A stretch of 64,000 bases of DNA from Streptomyces sp. B21-105 (GCF_036898465.1 NZ_JARUMJ010000001.1:7502001-7566000); one strand, 5' to 3'. Positions 45,182 to 54,075 are shown, numbered from the stretch's first letter. Made by a program: numbers and translations. Notes: generated by a model from the sequence alone, not told the origin.

Positions 45182-45712
45182 TCAGGGCCGCCGCGGCGCC
45201 CGGCAGGGCGTGGCCCGGGGCAGCCGGCCGGTGAAGAACGCCGTCGGCGGGACGCCCATCAGGCTGCGGAAGTCGGCGGTCATGTGCGACTGGTCGTAGT
45301 AACCGGCGTCGGCGGCGAGTTGCGCCCACGGGGCGGAGGCCGCGTGCGTGAGGAGGTGACGGACGCGGTCGATGCGGGCGTAGTGCTTGGGGGAGACTCC
45401 GACGCCGACGGCGAAGAGGTTGCGCAACTGGCGTTCACTCACGGCGAGTTGGCGCGCGACGTCGCGTACGGCGGCGGGAGCGCGGTCCGGGTGGGTGGAC
45501 AGGGCGTCGACGGCGGCCCGCAACAGGCGTTCGCGCGGGCCGTCCACGTGCGGCGGCAGCAGGTCGGCGAGGCGGGCGGTGATGTCCTGCGGTCCCCCGA
45601 CGGTCAGTTCGCGGACCAGGCGGCGGGCGGCCGGGGCCGGGCCCTCCTCCTTCGCCTCGAACACGCTGAGCTGGGCGGAGGCCGTCCGGGCGGGGGAGCC
45701 GGTGCCGAACAT
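45182..45712 (-). pseudogene. AraC-family regulator, N-terminal domain missing
   Basis: The C-terminal double HTH of AraC proteins is complete (VARQLAVSERQLRNLFAVGV, then AADAGYYDQSHMTADFRSLM). Only about 60 residues precede it, where related proteins have about 150. The reading frame continues upstream into sequence that is antisense to another gene's remnant. A short protein from the ATG at 45712 could still bind DNA, but its sensing part is gone. Confidence 0.75.
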
Positions 45713-45721
45713 GAGCGGTGA

Positions 45722-46100
45722 CGGACTCCAGGGGGTCGTCGATCCGCGCGACGTCGCCGAGGCGGCCGCCGCCGCCCTCCTCGACGAGCGCCGGGCGGGC
45801 CGGACGTACACGCTGACCGGGCCCGAGACGATCAGCGTGCCCGGTCAGGCCGCCGTGCTCGCCGAACTTCTGGGACGGCCGGTGACGACCCGTGACCTCG
45901 CGCCGGACGAGGTGCGCGCGTTCGTCCTGGACCGCTGGCGGGACGAGGCCGTCGCCGACGGCGTCGCGACGGGTTCTTCGTACGTCCGGCGGGGAGGCAA
46001 CGCGGTCGTCACCGAGGACGTGCCCCTGCTGCTGGGACGGCCGGCGCGGACGTACCGCGCGTGGGCGCGGGATCACCGGGAGGCGTTCGGGGCGCGCTGA
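45722..46100 (+). pseudogene. NmrA-like NAD(P)-binding oxidoreductase, C-terminal part only
   Basis: The text GVVDPRDVAEAAAAALLDER, AGRTYTLTGPETISVPGQAA and LAELLGRPVTTRDL is the second half of an NmrA/YwnB-type NAD(P)-binding protein. The Rossmann GxxGxxG half is absent. The break lies about 10 bp from the point where the oppositely oriented AraC gene loses its own start, so one deletion probably removed both 5' halves and the shared promoter. Confidence 0.8.
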
Positions 46101-46137
46101 CGGGGCGGGGCTGCGGGCGCCCCTTCGGGGACCGGCG

Positions 46138-46161
46138 GGCTCCGCGGAAGACCGCGGAGCC
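46138..46161. terminator. Bidirectional terminator hairpin
   Basis: GGCTCCGCGG and CCGCGGAGCC form a perfect 10-bp stem around the loop AAGA, between the NmrA remnant and the convergent thioesterase gene. Confidence 0.8.
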
Positions 46162-46177
46162 GCGGGGGCCGCGGACC

Positions 46178-46600
46178 CTAGAGTCCGAACAGGGCCGGTT
46201 CGGTGGCCAGTTCCTTGAAGTAGTCCTGCGGGTTCGCCACCATCCGGCGCTTCTGCAGGTCCAGCAGGCCGCCGACGGCGCTCAGTTCGGCGGCGACCGT
46301 GCCGTCCGCCCTGGTGATGGTCTGCTGGATCCGGAACGTCTTGCCGCCGCCCCACTCGAAGGCGCAGGACACGTCGACCTCGTCCCCGGCGAGCAGTTCA
46401 CGCCGGTAGCGGATGGTGGTCTCCAGGGCGACCGGGCCCACGCCCTTGCCGATCAGGCCGGCCTGGCTGATGCCCGCCGCCTGCAGCAACGACCAGCGAG
46501 CGTGCTCCGCGTAGTTGATGTACACGCTCTGGTTGAGGTGTCCCTGTACGTCGGTCTCGTATCCGCGGACGGTGACCCGGACGGAAAACGGCTCGCTCAC
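46178..46600 (-). CDS. Acyl-CoA thioesterase (hot-dog fold, 4HBT type)
   Basis: A 140-aa hot-dog protein. RGYETDVQGHLNQSVYINYAEHARW matches the 4-hydroxybenzoyl-CoA thioesterase motif with the catalytic Asp and an adjacent His-Leu-Asn. It should hydrolyse acyl-CoA, but chain length cannot be told. The segment IRYRRELLAGDEVDVSCAFE is the usual second strand. The single domain is of normal length. Confidence 0.88.
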   Translation of the reverse strand: MSEPFSVRVTVRGYETDVQGHLNQSVYINYAEHARWSLLQAAGISQAGLIGKGVGPVALETTIRYRRELLAGDEVDVSCAFEWGGGKTFRIQQTITRADGTVAAELSAVGGLLDLQKRRMVANPQDYFKELATEPALFGL

Positions 46601-46678
46601 TGCTTCCCCTTCTCGTCGACGAGCATGCGATGCCCTGTTCGTTCATCGATGCACAGAGCACCGATCTTGGCATGTCCC

Positions 46679-47350
46679 TCACATCCGGCGGGGGGAAGCC
46701 AGCAGATAGCGCGCTCTCGACCGGGGATCGGTGTGCTCGCCGACCTGCCAGCCCGCCTCTTCCAGTGTCGTCGCGCAGGCGCGCAGCGTCGCGTCGTCGG
46801 GCCCGTGCACGGCGACCGCTTCCGGCTGCGGGGTGGCCCGCACCCGGTAGCCGTCGCTTCCCCGCGGGCCGGCGGGGCGGTGGCCGGCCGCCTCCAGGGC
46901 CAGCGCGGCCGCCCGCACCAGATGTGCGCGCTCCCAGCCGCAGGGACGGTCCGTGCCGCCGTCCGCGTTGGTCATCCGGCGCAGCTCCAGCAGTCCCTGC
47001 CAGGCGCTGTGCACCTCACGGACGCGGGCGGGGCCTGTCGGCCCGGCATCCGCCTCGCCGCCGACGCGCGCGGCGAACACCTCCCCGCCGCCGTTCGCCT
47101 GCGCGCCGCCGTCCGCGTTCGCGCCGCCCTCCCCGTCCGGCGGGAGGGCCGCCGTCGGCTCGGGCACGGCCTCCCGGACGCGGTGACCCGCCGGGGTGAG
47201 GAAGTGGTCGTTCGGCGGCCGCGGGTGCCGGAACGCGAGCCCGTGCCGCACCAGCGCCGCCAGCTGCGCCTGCGTGCCCCGCAGCCGCCCGGTGACCGGC
47301 TCGGCGGCGTCGATCACCCGCCGCTGCGCGGCGGTCGGCGGTCGTGTCAC
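46679..47350 (-). CDS. Hypothetical protein with Gly/Ala/Asn-rich middle
   Basis: A 223-aa protein of unknown function. The N-terminus, RPPTAAQRRVIDAAEPVTGR, followed by LVRHGLAFRHPRPPNDHFLT and PAGHRVR, reads like a small winged-helix or restriction-related unit. A low-complexity GGANADGGAQANGGGE segment follows. The C-terminal half, ALALEAAGHRPAGPRGSDGY through ATLEEAGWQVGEHTDPRSRA, contains a strand-helix unit seen in uncharacterised Streptomyces proteins. The GTG at 47350 has a strong GGGAGGGAG site upstream, which decides the start. Confidence 0.6.
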   Translation of the reverse strand: MTRPPTAAQRRVIDAAEPVTGRLRGTQAQLAALVRHGLAFRHPRPPNDHFLTPAGHRVREAVPEPTAALPPDGEGGANADGGAQANGGGEVFAARVGGEADAGPTGPARVREVHSAWQGLLELRRMTNADGGTDRPCGWERAHLVRAAALALEAAGHRPAGPRGSDGYRVRATPQPEAVAVHGPDDATLRACATTLEEAGWQVGEHTDPRSRARYLLASPRRM

Positions 47351-47433
47351 GGCGTACTCCCTCCCGGCGACCGGCGACGGGTCCCCCTTGCGTCCCCGTG
47401 TGTCTCCCCGCGTCTCACCCGGTGCGTCCGAGG

Positions 47434-48033
47434 CTACGACGGAGGTCTGACATTCCAGGCGGCGATCACCGGGCGTCCGTGCTCGGTGCCCAGCCGGCAC
47501 AGCGTCCCCGTCGCCAGTTGGAACAGCGCGCCGTCCGAGGCGGGCAGGCCGAGCCGGCGGGCGGTCAGGACGCGCAGGAAGTGACCGTGCGCCACGAGCA
47601 CCACGCAGCCCTCGCTGTCGGCGTGGGCCGCGTCGACCTGGGCCAGCACCCGGTCGGCCCGCTCCCCGACCTGCTCGGCCGTCTCCCCGGGGCGGTCGGG
47701 CGGGCCCGGCGCGACCCCGTCGGTGAAGAGGAACCAGTCGGGCCGGGTGCGCTGGATCTCGACCGTGGTGACGCCCTCGTAGCCGCCGTAGTCCCATTCG
47801 CGCAGGTCGGCGTCGACTCTGACGTCCTGCAGCCCGATCAGCTCGGCCGTCTCCCGCGCCCGCTGCAGAGGGCTGACGAACGCGGCGCCGATCCGATGCG
47901 AACGGATGAGGGGCGCGAGCGCACGCGCCTGGGCGCGGCCCCGGTCGGTGAGCGGGACGTCTGTCGACCCGGTGTGCCGTCCCGAACGCGACCAGGAGGT
48001 CTCGCCGTGCCGGACGAGGAAGAGATCAGCCAT
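47434..48033 (-). CDS. Histidine phosphatase superfamily protein
   Basis: A 199-aa phosphoglycerate-mutase-like phosphatase. The catalytic His is in LFLVRHGETSWS, the acid is in REWDYGGYEG, and the second His is in VVLVAHGHFLRVL; Arg residues in SPLQRARETAEL complete the site. Substrate could be a sugar phosphate or nucleotide; none is implied by neighbours. Length is normal. Confidence 0.92.
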   Translation of the reverse strand: MADLFLVRHGETSWSRSGRHTGSTDVPLTDRGRAQARALAPLIRSHRIGAAFVSPLQRARETAELIGLQDVRVDADLREWDYGGYEGVTTVEIQRTRPDWFLFTDGVAPGPPDRPGETAEQVGERADRVLAQVDAAHADSEGCVVLVAHGHFLRVLTARRLGLPASDGALFQLATGTLCRLGTEHGRPVIAAWNVRPPS

Positions 48034-48148
48034 GCCCTTCAGGCTAGGCCCTGCCGTGGATCATGCCGAAGACGAGGGGTCACCGGAACGGACGGCATGG
48101 CCGGTCCGCCGCGGCCCGACCGGGACGGCAGGCCCCGGGAGCGAGCCC

Positions 48149-48280
48149 GTCGTGCGGACGCCAGGCTCCGGGTGCGGTCCCGTCGTGCGGACGCCAGGCT
48201 CCGGGTGCGGTCCCGTCGTGCGGAGGGCAGGCTCCGGGTGCGGTCCCGTCGTGCGGAGGGCAGGCTCCGGGTGCGGTCCC
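48149..48280. repeat. 33-bp tandem array, 4 copies
   Basis: Units starting GTCGTGCGGACGCCAGGCTC (or with GAGGG in place of GACGC) begin at 48149, 48182, 48215 and 48248; degenerate units flank both sides (48116 and 48281). The array lies between the aminotransferase stop and the phosphatase start, and no gene was seen in 48034-48317. Confidence 0.92.
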
Positions 48281-48317
48281 GTCACGCGGGCGGCCGGCGC
48301 CGTCCTGCGCCGCCGTC

Positions 48318-49526
48318 CTACTGCCGGTATCCGCTCAGGAAGCGTCCGATCCGGCCGATGGCGGCCTCCAGATCGTCGGCGTGGGGGAGGGTGAGGATGC
48401 GGAAGTGGTCGGGGGCCGGCCAGTTGAAGCCGGTGCCCTGGACGACCTGGATCTTCTCCCGCAGCAGCAGGTCCAGGACGAACTTCTCGTCGTCGTGGAT
48501 CTTGTGCACCTTGGGGTCCAGACGGGGGAACGCGTACAGCGACCCCTTCGGCTTGACGCAGGACACGCCGGGGATCTCGTTGAGCTTCTCCCAGGCCACC
48601 GTGCGCTGTTCGTGCAGGCGGCCGCCGGGCGCGGTCAGCTCGTGGATGGACTGGCGGCCGCCGAGCGCGGCCTGGATGGCGTACTGGGCGGGCGCGTTGG
48701 CGCACAGCCGCATGGAGGCCAGCATGGTCAGGCCCTCCAGATAGTTTCTGGCGTGCTGTTTCGGGCCGGTGACCACCAGCCAGCCCGACCGGAAGCCGGC
48801 CACCCGGTACGTCTTCGACAGCCCGCAGAACGTCAGCACGACCAGGTCGGGGGCGAGAGCGGCGACCGAGTGGTGCTCGGCGTCGTCGTACAGGATCCGG
48901 TCGTAGATCTCGTCGGCGAAGACCATCAGGCCGTGCCGGCGGGCGAGGCCGAGGATGCCCTCGAGGATCTCCTTCGGGTAGACCGCGCCGGTGGGGTTGT
49001 TGGGATTGATGATGACGACGGCCTTGGTGCGGTCGGTGATCTTCGACGCCATGTCGTCCAGGTCCGGGTACCAGTCGGCCTGTTCGTCGCAGAGGTAGTG
49101 GACCGCCTTGCCGCCGGCGAGCGTGGTGACGGCCGTCCAGAGGGGGAAGTCGGGGGCCGGGATGAGGATCTCGTCGCCGTCCTCCACCAGCGCCTGTACG
49201 GCCATGGAGATCAGCTCGGAGATGCCGTTGCCGAGGAAGACGTCGTCGACGCCGACCTCCAGGCCCAGCGTCTGGTAGCGCCCCGCCACCGCGCGGCGGG
49301 CCGACAGGACACCGCGTGAGTCGGTGTAGCCGTGCGCCTGCGGCAGCATCCGGATCATGTCCTGGAGGATCTCCTCCGGCGCCTCGAACCCGAAGAGGGC
49401 GGGGTTGCCGGTGTTCAGGCGCAGCACGCTGTGGCCCGCCGCCTCCAGGGCGTCCGCGTGCTCGATGACCGGGCCACGGATCTCGTAGCAGACCTCGCTC
49501 AACTTGTTCGACTGCCGGAACTCCAT
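48318..49526 (-). CDS. Alanine/aspartate-type aminotransferase (AlaA-like, PLP fold type I)
   Basis: A 402-aa PLP enzyme. SKTYRVAGFRSGW carries the Schiff-base Lys, INPNNPTGAVYP binds the cofactor ring, DEIYDRILYD has the conserved Asp-Tyr, and RILTLPHAD near the end has the substrate Arg. The N-terminus (QSNKLSEVCYEIRGPVIEHA) matches AlaA, the glutamate-pyruvate aminotransferase of enterobacteria. It diverges from the HxlR gene across a 68-bp region with two operators. Confidence 0.92.
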   Translation of the reverse strand: MEFRQSNKLSEVCYEIRGPVIEHADALEAAGHSVLRLNTGNPALFGFEAPEEILQDMIRMLPQAHGYTDSRGVLSARRAVAGRYQTLGLEVGVDDVFLGNGISELISMAVQALVEDGDEILIPAPDFPLWTAVTTLAGGKAVHYLCDEQADWYPDLDDMASKITDRTKAVVIINPNNPTGAVYPKEILEGILGLARRHGLMVFADEIYDRILYDDAEHHSVAALAPDLVVLTFCGLSKTYRVAGFRSGWLVVTGPKQHARNYLEGLTMLASMRLCANAPAQYAIQAALGGRQSIHELTAPGGRLHEQRTVAWEKLNEIPGVSCVKPKGSLYAFPRLDPKVHKIHDDEKFVLDLLLREKIQVVQGTGFNWPAPDHFRILTLPHADDLEAAIGRIGRFLSGYRQ

Positions 49527-49555
49527 GCGCGCTCGCCCCTCCGGTTGATGTGTTG

Positions 49556-49591
49556 CTTGGTTTTACCAAGTTCTCGCTTGGAAAGTCCAAC
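49556..49591. promoter_or_regulatory. Two tandem operators between aminotransferase and HxlR genes
   Basis: CTTGGTTTTACCAAG (49556-49570) is a perfect dyad, and CTTGGAAAGTCCAAC (49577-49591) repeats the CTTGG-N5-CCAA form exactly 21 bp later, two helical turns. Both lie between divergent starts, so the HxlR protein very likely controls itself and perhaps the aminotransferase. Confidence 0.7.
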
Positions 49592-49594
49592 GAC

Positions 49595-50251
49595 ATGTCT
49601 AGACTGCGTGCCATGTCACCTCGCCGAAGCTACGACCAGTACTGTTCCGCCGCGCGCGCCCTCGACGTCGTCGGCGACCGCTGGACCCTGCTGATCGTCC
49701 GGGAGTTGCTCGCCGGCCCGCGCCGGTACACGGACCTGCACGCCGACCTGCCGGGCGTCAGCACGGACGTGCTCGCCTCACGGCTGAAGGACATGGAGCG
49801 GGACGGACTCGCCACCCGGCGCAGGATGCCCCCGCCGGGAGCGGCGTACGTCTACGAACTCACCGGCCGCGGCGTGGAGTTGCTGCCGGTGCTGCAGGCC
49901 CTGGGGGCGTGGGGGGAGGGCGAGCTGGGCGAGCGGCGGCCCACCGACGCCCTGCGCGCCCACTGGTTCGCGCTGCCGCTGCTGCGCGGCCTGCGGCACG
50001 CCGGGGTGGACGAGGGGCTGGTCGAAGTGCGGTTGGAGGAGGGCGCGTTCCACCTCCACGTCGGGGAGGCCGACGGGCCGGTCTACGGCGACGGCCGCGC
50101 CCCCCGGGAGCCCGGCGCCCTGCTCGCGCTGGACGCCGGCACCGCCGCGGCCGTCGCCCGGGGGGAGCTGGGCGTGCCGGACGCGGTGCGCGCCGGCCGG
50201 ATCGAGGTGACCGGCGAGGGCGCGCCGGCGAAGGCGCTGCGGACGGCATGA
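49595..50251 (+). CDS. HxlR-family transcriptional regulator with C-terminal domain
   Basis: A 218-aa regulator. The winged helix has RRSYDQYCSAARALDVVGDR, WTLLIVRELLAGPRRYTDLH and VLASRLKDMERDGLATRR, typical of HxlR/MarR-like proteins. The C-terminal half (from about residue 110) is an SCP2-like or ligand-binding domain. The start at 49595 is chosen for the GGAAAG about 9 bases upstream; an ATG at 49613 begins the conserved part and is an alternative. The operators lie directly upstream, so autoregulation is likely. Confidence 0.9.
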   Translation: MSRLRAMSPRRSYDQYCSAARALDVVGDRWTLLIVRELLAGPRRYTDLHADLPGVSTDVLASRLKDMERDGLATRRRMPPPGAAYVYELTGRGVELLPVLQALGAWGEGELGERRPTDALRAHWFALPLLRGLRHAGVDEGLVEVRLEEGAFHLHVGEADGPVYGDGRAPREPGALLALDAGTAAAVARGELGVPDAVRAGRIEVTGEGAPAKALRTA

Positions 50252-50253
50252 GA

Positions 50254-50284
50254 CAGGGCCCACCGCGCCGTGCGGTGGGCCCTG
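50254..50284. terminator. Strong terminator hairpin after HxlR gene
   Basis: CAGGGCCCACCGC pairs perfectly with GCGGTGGGCCCTG around a 5-base loop, three bases after the stop. It can serve both the HxlR gene and the convergent membrane-protein gene. Confidence 0.85.
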
Positions 50285-50322
50285 CGTGTAGTGAACCCTG
50301 CGGGGGAGGCGTCAGAGGTAAG

Positions 50323-50374
50323 GCGTCAGGCGTCAGACGGCGGGCGTCAGGCGTCAGACGGCGGGCGTCAGGCG
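50323..50374. repeat. 21-bp direct repeat at the 3' end of the membrane-protein gene
   Basis: Two perfect copies of the 21-bp unit beginning GCGTCAGGCGTCAGACGGCG (50323-50343 and 50344-50364) and a partial third reach into the stop codon of the minus-strand gene at 50368. Confidence 0.85.
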
Positions 50375-51195
50375 CCCGGCGGCACGTGCCGTGGTCGTCC
50401 CGAGCCGCGGGTCAGGGTGTATCCGCCGATCCCGGCGAGGGCGGCGAGCGCCGCGCCGGCCGCGGTCCACACCCACCGGTCGGACCACCAGCCGGACGCC
50501 CAGCCGTCGTCCGGCTCGATGCTCGACAGCACCGCCGAGGCCGACGAGTCGTCCTTCTTCGCCTCGGAGGTGACCGCGGTGCCCGGAACGAGCGGCTCGG
50601 CCAGTGAACCGTCGACGGCCGCGGAACCCCCGATGTCCTTGGAGTCCACCCGCAGTTCCGTGCCGACGGGCAGACCCAGGTCGGCCGTCCTCAGCCCGAG
50701 GGCGGTGAGCCGGACGTAGTACGTGCCCGGCAGCGGGTCGTCGGCCCACGGCTCCGACCAGGCGCGCACCGTGCGCAGCACGCAGGCCAGTTCGACGGAG
50801 CTCGCGCCCGCCGCCGCGGTCCGCGTCTGCGCGCCGTACTGGCAGGCCTGACGGCGCCGCAGACCGTCGTACACGTCGACCTGCCAGGTCTGCGCCGCAT
50901 GGGTCCCGGGCAGCTTCACCGTCGCCTTGACGGTGGGGCGTTGACCGGTGTCCGCCGGGAACGACCAGTACAGGTAGTCGCCCGCGGAACCGTTCGCCGT
51001 CGCCGTCTGACCCTGTTCGATCTCCGTCGCCGTACGGAACGAGGTGCCCGCCTCGGTCGGCGCGGAGCCGCCTGCCGACGGACTCGCCGACGGCGTGGAG
51101 TCGGCCGCGGCCGGCCCGGTCGCGGGGCCGAGCGCCAGTCCCGCCACCGGCCCGAGGACCAGCAGGACGCTGCTCAACACACGGGTGATACGCAT
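50368..51195 (-). CDS. Secreted, membrane-anchored beta-sandwich protein (partner of vWA protein)
   Basis: A 275-aa protein with a signal peptide (LLVLGPVAGLALGPATGPAA), a Ser/Ala-rich spacer, and a beta-rich domain with GDYLYWSFPADTGQRPTVKA and LPGTYYVRLTALGL. It ends in one membrane helix (about residues 245-265, WVWTAAGAALAALAGIGGYT) and a short basic tail. No enzyme motif is seen. The start overlaps the stop of the vWA gene by one base (TGATG). The beta domain resembles the region after the vWA domain in the partner, so the two probably form one surface complex. Confidence 0.75.
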   Translation of the reverse strand: MRITRVLSSVLLVLGPVAGLALGPATGPAAADSTPSASPSAGGSAPTEAGTSFRTATEIEQGQTATANGSAGDYLYWSFPADTGQRPTVKATVKLPGTHAAQTWQVDVYDGLRRRQACQYGAQTRTAAAGASSVELACVLRTVRAWSEPWADDPLPGTYYVRLTALGLRTADLGLPVGTELRVDSKDIGGSAAVDGSLAEPLVPGTAVTSEAKKDDSSASAVLSSIEPDDGWASGWWSDRWVWTAAGAALAALAGIGGYTLTRGSGRPRHVPPGA

Positions 51196-52454
51196 CAGTT
51201 GGTCCTCCAGATCGCGACCCGCCAGCGAGACGCCCAGCCCCACAGCACACCCGCGAGGAAGCCGACCAGCACCAGGACGCCCAGCAGCCACCAGCCCCGG
51301 CCGAGACCGAAGGCGGCCACGTCGCTCGCCTGCGACGGGCCGTCGACGACGTCCACGGTCAGCTCCAGCGGCATGCCCGGCGTGGTCTTCACGCCGGCCG
51401 CCGCCGAGTAGGAATGGGTCACCTGGACGCACACCGTCTCGGCCGGAGCGTCGTCGTCGCTCTCCGCCTTCGGATAGCGCAGACCCGTCGAGATGACGTC
51501 GGTCCGGCCGATGCCCGCGGCCTCACCGCGCACGATCTCCCGGCCGTGCACGGTGACCGCCCGCAGCAGCACCCCGTAGTCGGGGTTCACGGCCCGGTCC
51601 GCCGACACGCTCACCGAGGCGCGCAGCTCCTTGCCCGGCTCGACGTCGACCCGGTACCAGCGCTCCCGGCCGAACTCCTCGCGGTCGGTGTACAGACCCG
51701 ACTTCAGCGTGGGCGCCTTGGCGCAGGAGTCCGCGCCCTGGACGGCCACCGGAGTGACCACGGGGTCCGCGGCCCGGTCGACCAACTGGTTCACCCGGTC
51801 GGTGAGTTCGTCGGTGTGCTCCACCGAGGTGTAGGTGCCGCCGGTCGCCTCCGCGATGCAGCTGAGCTGCTGGCGCATCTTGACGTTCGGCACCAGGCCG
51901 AGGGTGTCGATGGTCAGGCCGATGCCCTTGGCGGCGATCTCGCGGGCGACCTCGCACGGGTCGAGCGGAGGACAGGTGTCCTCGCCGTCGCTGATCAGCA
52001 CGATGCGCTTGGAGCCGGTGCCGCCCTCGAGGTCCTCGGCCGCCTTCAGCAGGGCGGGACCGATCGGCGTCCAGCCGGTCGGCGACAGCGTCGCCACCGC
52101 CGTCTTCGCCTCCGTCCGGTCCAGCGGGCCGACCGGGTAGAGCTGCGCGGTGTCCTTGCAGCCCGTCTTGCGGTCGTCGCCCGGGTAGTCGGCGCCGAGG
52201 GTGCGGATGCCGAGGAGGACGTTCTCCGGGGTCGCGTCCAGCACCTCGTTGAACGCCTGCTTGGCCGCGGCCATCCGCGTCCCGCCGTCCATGTCCTTCG
52301 TCCGCATCGAACCGCTGACGTCGAGGACCAGGTCGACCTTGGGTGCGGCGGCGGTGGTCTCGTCGGCTGTCGCCCCGGCCGGGAACGCGATCCCGGCCGC
52401 GAGCGCGGCGAGCAGGGCGCAGACGCCCGCCGCCAGCCGTTGTGTTCTGATCAT
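51195..52454 (-). CDS. Membrane-anchored von Willebrand factor A domain protein
   Basis: A 419-aa exported protein. The signal peptide ends near PAGATADE. The vWA domain (about residues 38-220) has an intact metal site: DLVLDVSGSMR, a Thr in PTGWTPIGPAL and the Asp of ISDGEDTCPP. A second beta-sandwich follows (TLKSGLYTDREEFGRERWYR), then one C-terminal membrane helix (WWLLGVLVLVGFLAGVLWGW) and a basic tail. The fold suggests ligand or protein binding at the cell surface. It is cotranslated with the smaller membrane protein. Function is unknown. Confidence 0.85.
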   Translation of the reverse strand: MIRTQRLAAGVCALLAALAAGIAFPAGATADETTAAAPKVDLVLDVSGSMRTKDMDGGTRMAAAKQAFNEVLDATPENVLLGIRTLGADYPGDDRKTGCKDTAQLYPVGPLDRTEAKTAVATLSPTGWTPIGPALLKAAEDLEGGTGSKRIVLISDGEDTCPPLDPCEVAREIAAKGIGLTIDTLGLVPNVKMRQQLSCIAEATGGTYTSVEHTDELTDRVNQLVDRAADPVVTPVAVQGADSCAKAPTLKSGLYTDREEFGRERWYRVDVEPGKELRASVSVSADRAVNPDYGVLLRAVTVHGREIVRGEAAGIGRTDVISTGLRYPKAESDDDAPAETVCVQVTHSYSAAAGVKTTPGMPLELTVDVVDGPSQASDVAAFGLGRGWWLLGVLVLVGFLAGVLWGWASRWRVAIWRTN

Positions 52455-52497
52455 CGGCGGATCCTATTGATCAGAGGCGGCCCGCCACAAAACGAGG

Positions 52498-54075
52498 TCA
52501 GTCCGCCTGCCACCGCAACGGGTTGGGCAGCTCGGCCCACTGGTCGCCGGGCGTCCCCGGCGACAGCCGCATCAGCGTCAGCGCCTTCGCGGGCAGCGGT
52601 TCCTCGCACAGCGCCACGAGGTCGGGGGTGCGCGGCAGATCCCGCACCGCGCTCTCCAGGGCCGCGCCCAGCGCCCGGCCGCTCCCGGCCGTCCCCGCCA
52701 GCGCACCCGCCACCAGCGAGCCGAACAGCTTGCGCCGCAGCACCGTCACGTCGCCCGTGACGATCCGTGCGGGCAGGCCGTCGGGCAGCGGGACGCCGTG
52801 CCGGGCCAGCCGCGCCGGACTGACCCGGATGTCGGCCAGGTCGCGGTAGACCAGGCGCAGCGGCTCGCCCGACGGCGACAGCACGACCAGCAGGTTCTGG
52901 CCGTGCGCCTCCAACGCCACGCCCAGCTCCAGCATGCGCAGGCCCACAGTGAGCCCGAGCCGTGCCAGCTGGACCAACCAGGCGCTGTCGCGGGGCAGTT
53001 CGGTGCCGGCCAGGGCGGCCACCGGGACGACGTGCTCGCCCGGCCCCCCGTACTCCCGAGGCGACTCGCGCAGCACGGCCGCCAGGTCCGGCGAACGGGC
53101 GGTCACGGCGCCCAGCGTCCGGGTCATGTGCAACAGGCCGTGCGCGTACGGCGTCAGGGTCTCCGCGAACGCCGACAGGGCCGCGGAGGCGGCCACCGAG
53201 CCGATGGAGATGTCCCGCACCGAGGACGTCAGCCGGGTGCTCAACGCGGTCTTGACGTGCAGGCCGTCGTCGAGGGCGAGCGTGCGCAGAGACATCAGCG
53301 GATGCGCCGGGAGCCCCCCCGGACCGCTTGCGCCGAGCACCCGCGCCGCGACCCCCTGCGGGCCGCCCCGGCCGAGGACATGCGCCGCCTGCCACGGATG
53401 CACCGGGATCAACAGCCGCACGCCGTCCCGCAGATGCTCCGGCCACCCGCCCGACACCAGGCAGTCGGCGGCGGGCGCAGGCAGCAGCCCCAGCCGCACC
53501 GACGGCCGGTGCTCGGGCCCGTACGCCAGCTGCTCGGCCACCGAGAAGCCGGGCCGCGCACGGCAGTTGGGGTGGTACGGATGCCCGTCGACGACGCGCT
53601 GCTCCCACTCCCAGTCCTGCGCCGGCCACTCCTTCGGGTCCGTCGGCAAGCTGTCGTCGGGGTCCTGGCCGGCCCGGGACAGCGCCAACGAGGCGACGCT
53701 GTGGCCGAGTTCGGCGGCGAAGCCGGCACCGTGCGGAACGGCCAGCTCCGCCAGCAGCCGGGCGGGGTCGTCGTACGCCGTGCCGTGCAGACGCACCTCC
53801 GTCACCCCGGGGGCCGTCGTGTACGGGTCCGCGGGCGGGCCGAGCAGACGGCGGCCGTCCCGCAGGCGCAGCGACAACCCCTCCCGGCCTCGCGGACCGC
53901 ACCCCGCACGGCCCGCGACGAAGGACAGCGGCTCGTGGGCGAGGGCCCGCCACAGCCGGGTCAGCACGGCCGCCCGGGCACCGGGCAGCGCGGCCGCGAA
54001 CCGCGGGCCGAGAGCGGGACGTGCGACGGCCAGTTCTTCGGCCAGATCGGCCTCGACGCTGGGGGGACGGTGCAC
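52498..54075 (-). CDS. IucA/IucC-family NIS siderophore synthetase (first of divergent pair)
   Basis: A 525-aa NRPS-independent siderophore synthetase, which joins a carboxylic acid to an amine or alcohol through an acyl-adenylate. Family motifs in order: GHPYHPNCRARPGFS (ATP site), LLIPVHPWQAAHVLG, VKTALSTRLTSSVRDIS, and the C-terminal VALEAHGQNLLVVL with RDLADIRV. The GTG at 54075 is set by AGGAG seven bases upstream. It diverges from a second synthetase 105 bp away. No iron-box matching TTAGGTTAGGCT was found between them. Confidence 0.92.
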   Translation of the reverse strand: MHRPPSVEADLAEELAVARPALGPRFAAALPGARAAVLTRLWRALAHEPLSFVAGRAGCGPRGREGLSLRLRDGRRLLGPPADPYTTAPGVTEVRLHGTAYDDPARLLAELAVPHGAGFAAELGHSVASLALSRAGQDPDDSLPTDPKEWPAQDWEWEQRVVDGHPYHPNCRARPGFSVAEQLAYGPEHRPSVRLGLLPAPAADCLVSGGWPEHLRDGVRLLIPVHPWQAAHVLGRGGPQGVAARVLGASGPGGLPAHPLMSLRTLALDDGLHVKTALSTRLTSSVRDISIGSVAASAALSAFAETLTPYAHGLLHMTRTLGAVTARSPDLAAVLRESPREYGGPGEHVVPVAALAGTELPRDSAWLVQLARLGLTVGLRMLELGVALEAHGQNLLVVLSPSGEPLRLVYRDLADIRVSPARLARHGVPLPDGLPARIVTGDVTVLRRKLFGSLVAGALAGTAGSGRALGAALESAVRDLPRTPDLVALCEEPLPAKALTLMRLSPGTPGDQWAELPNPLRWQAD

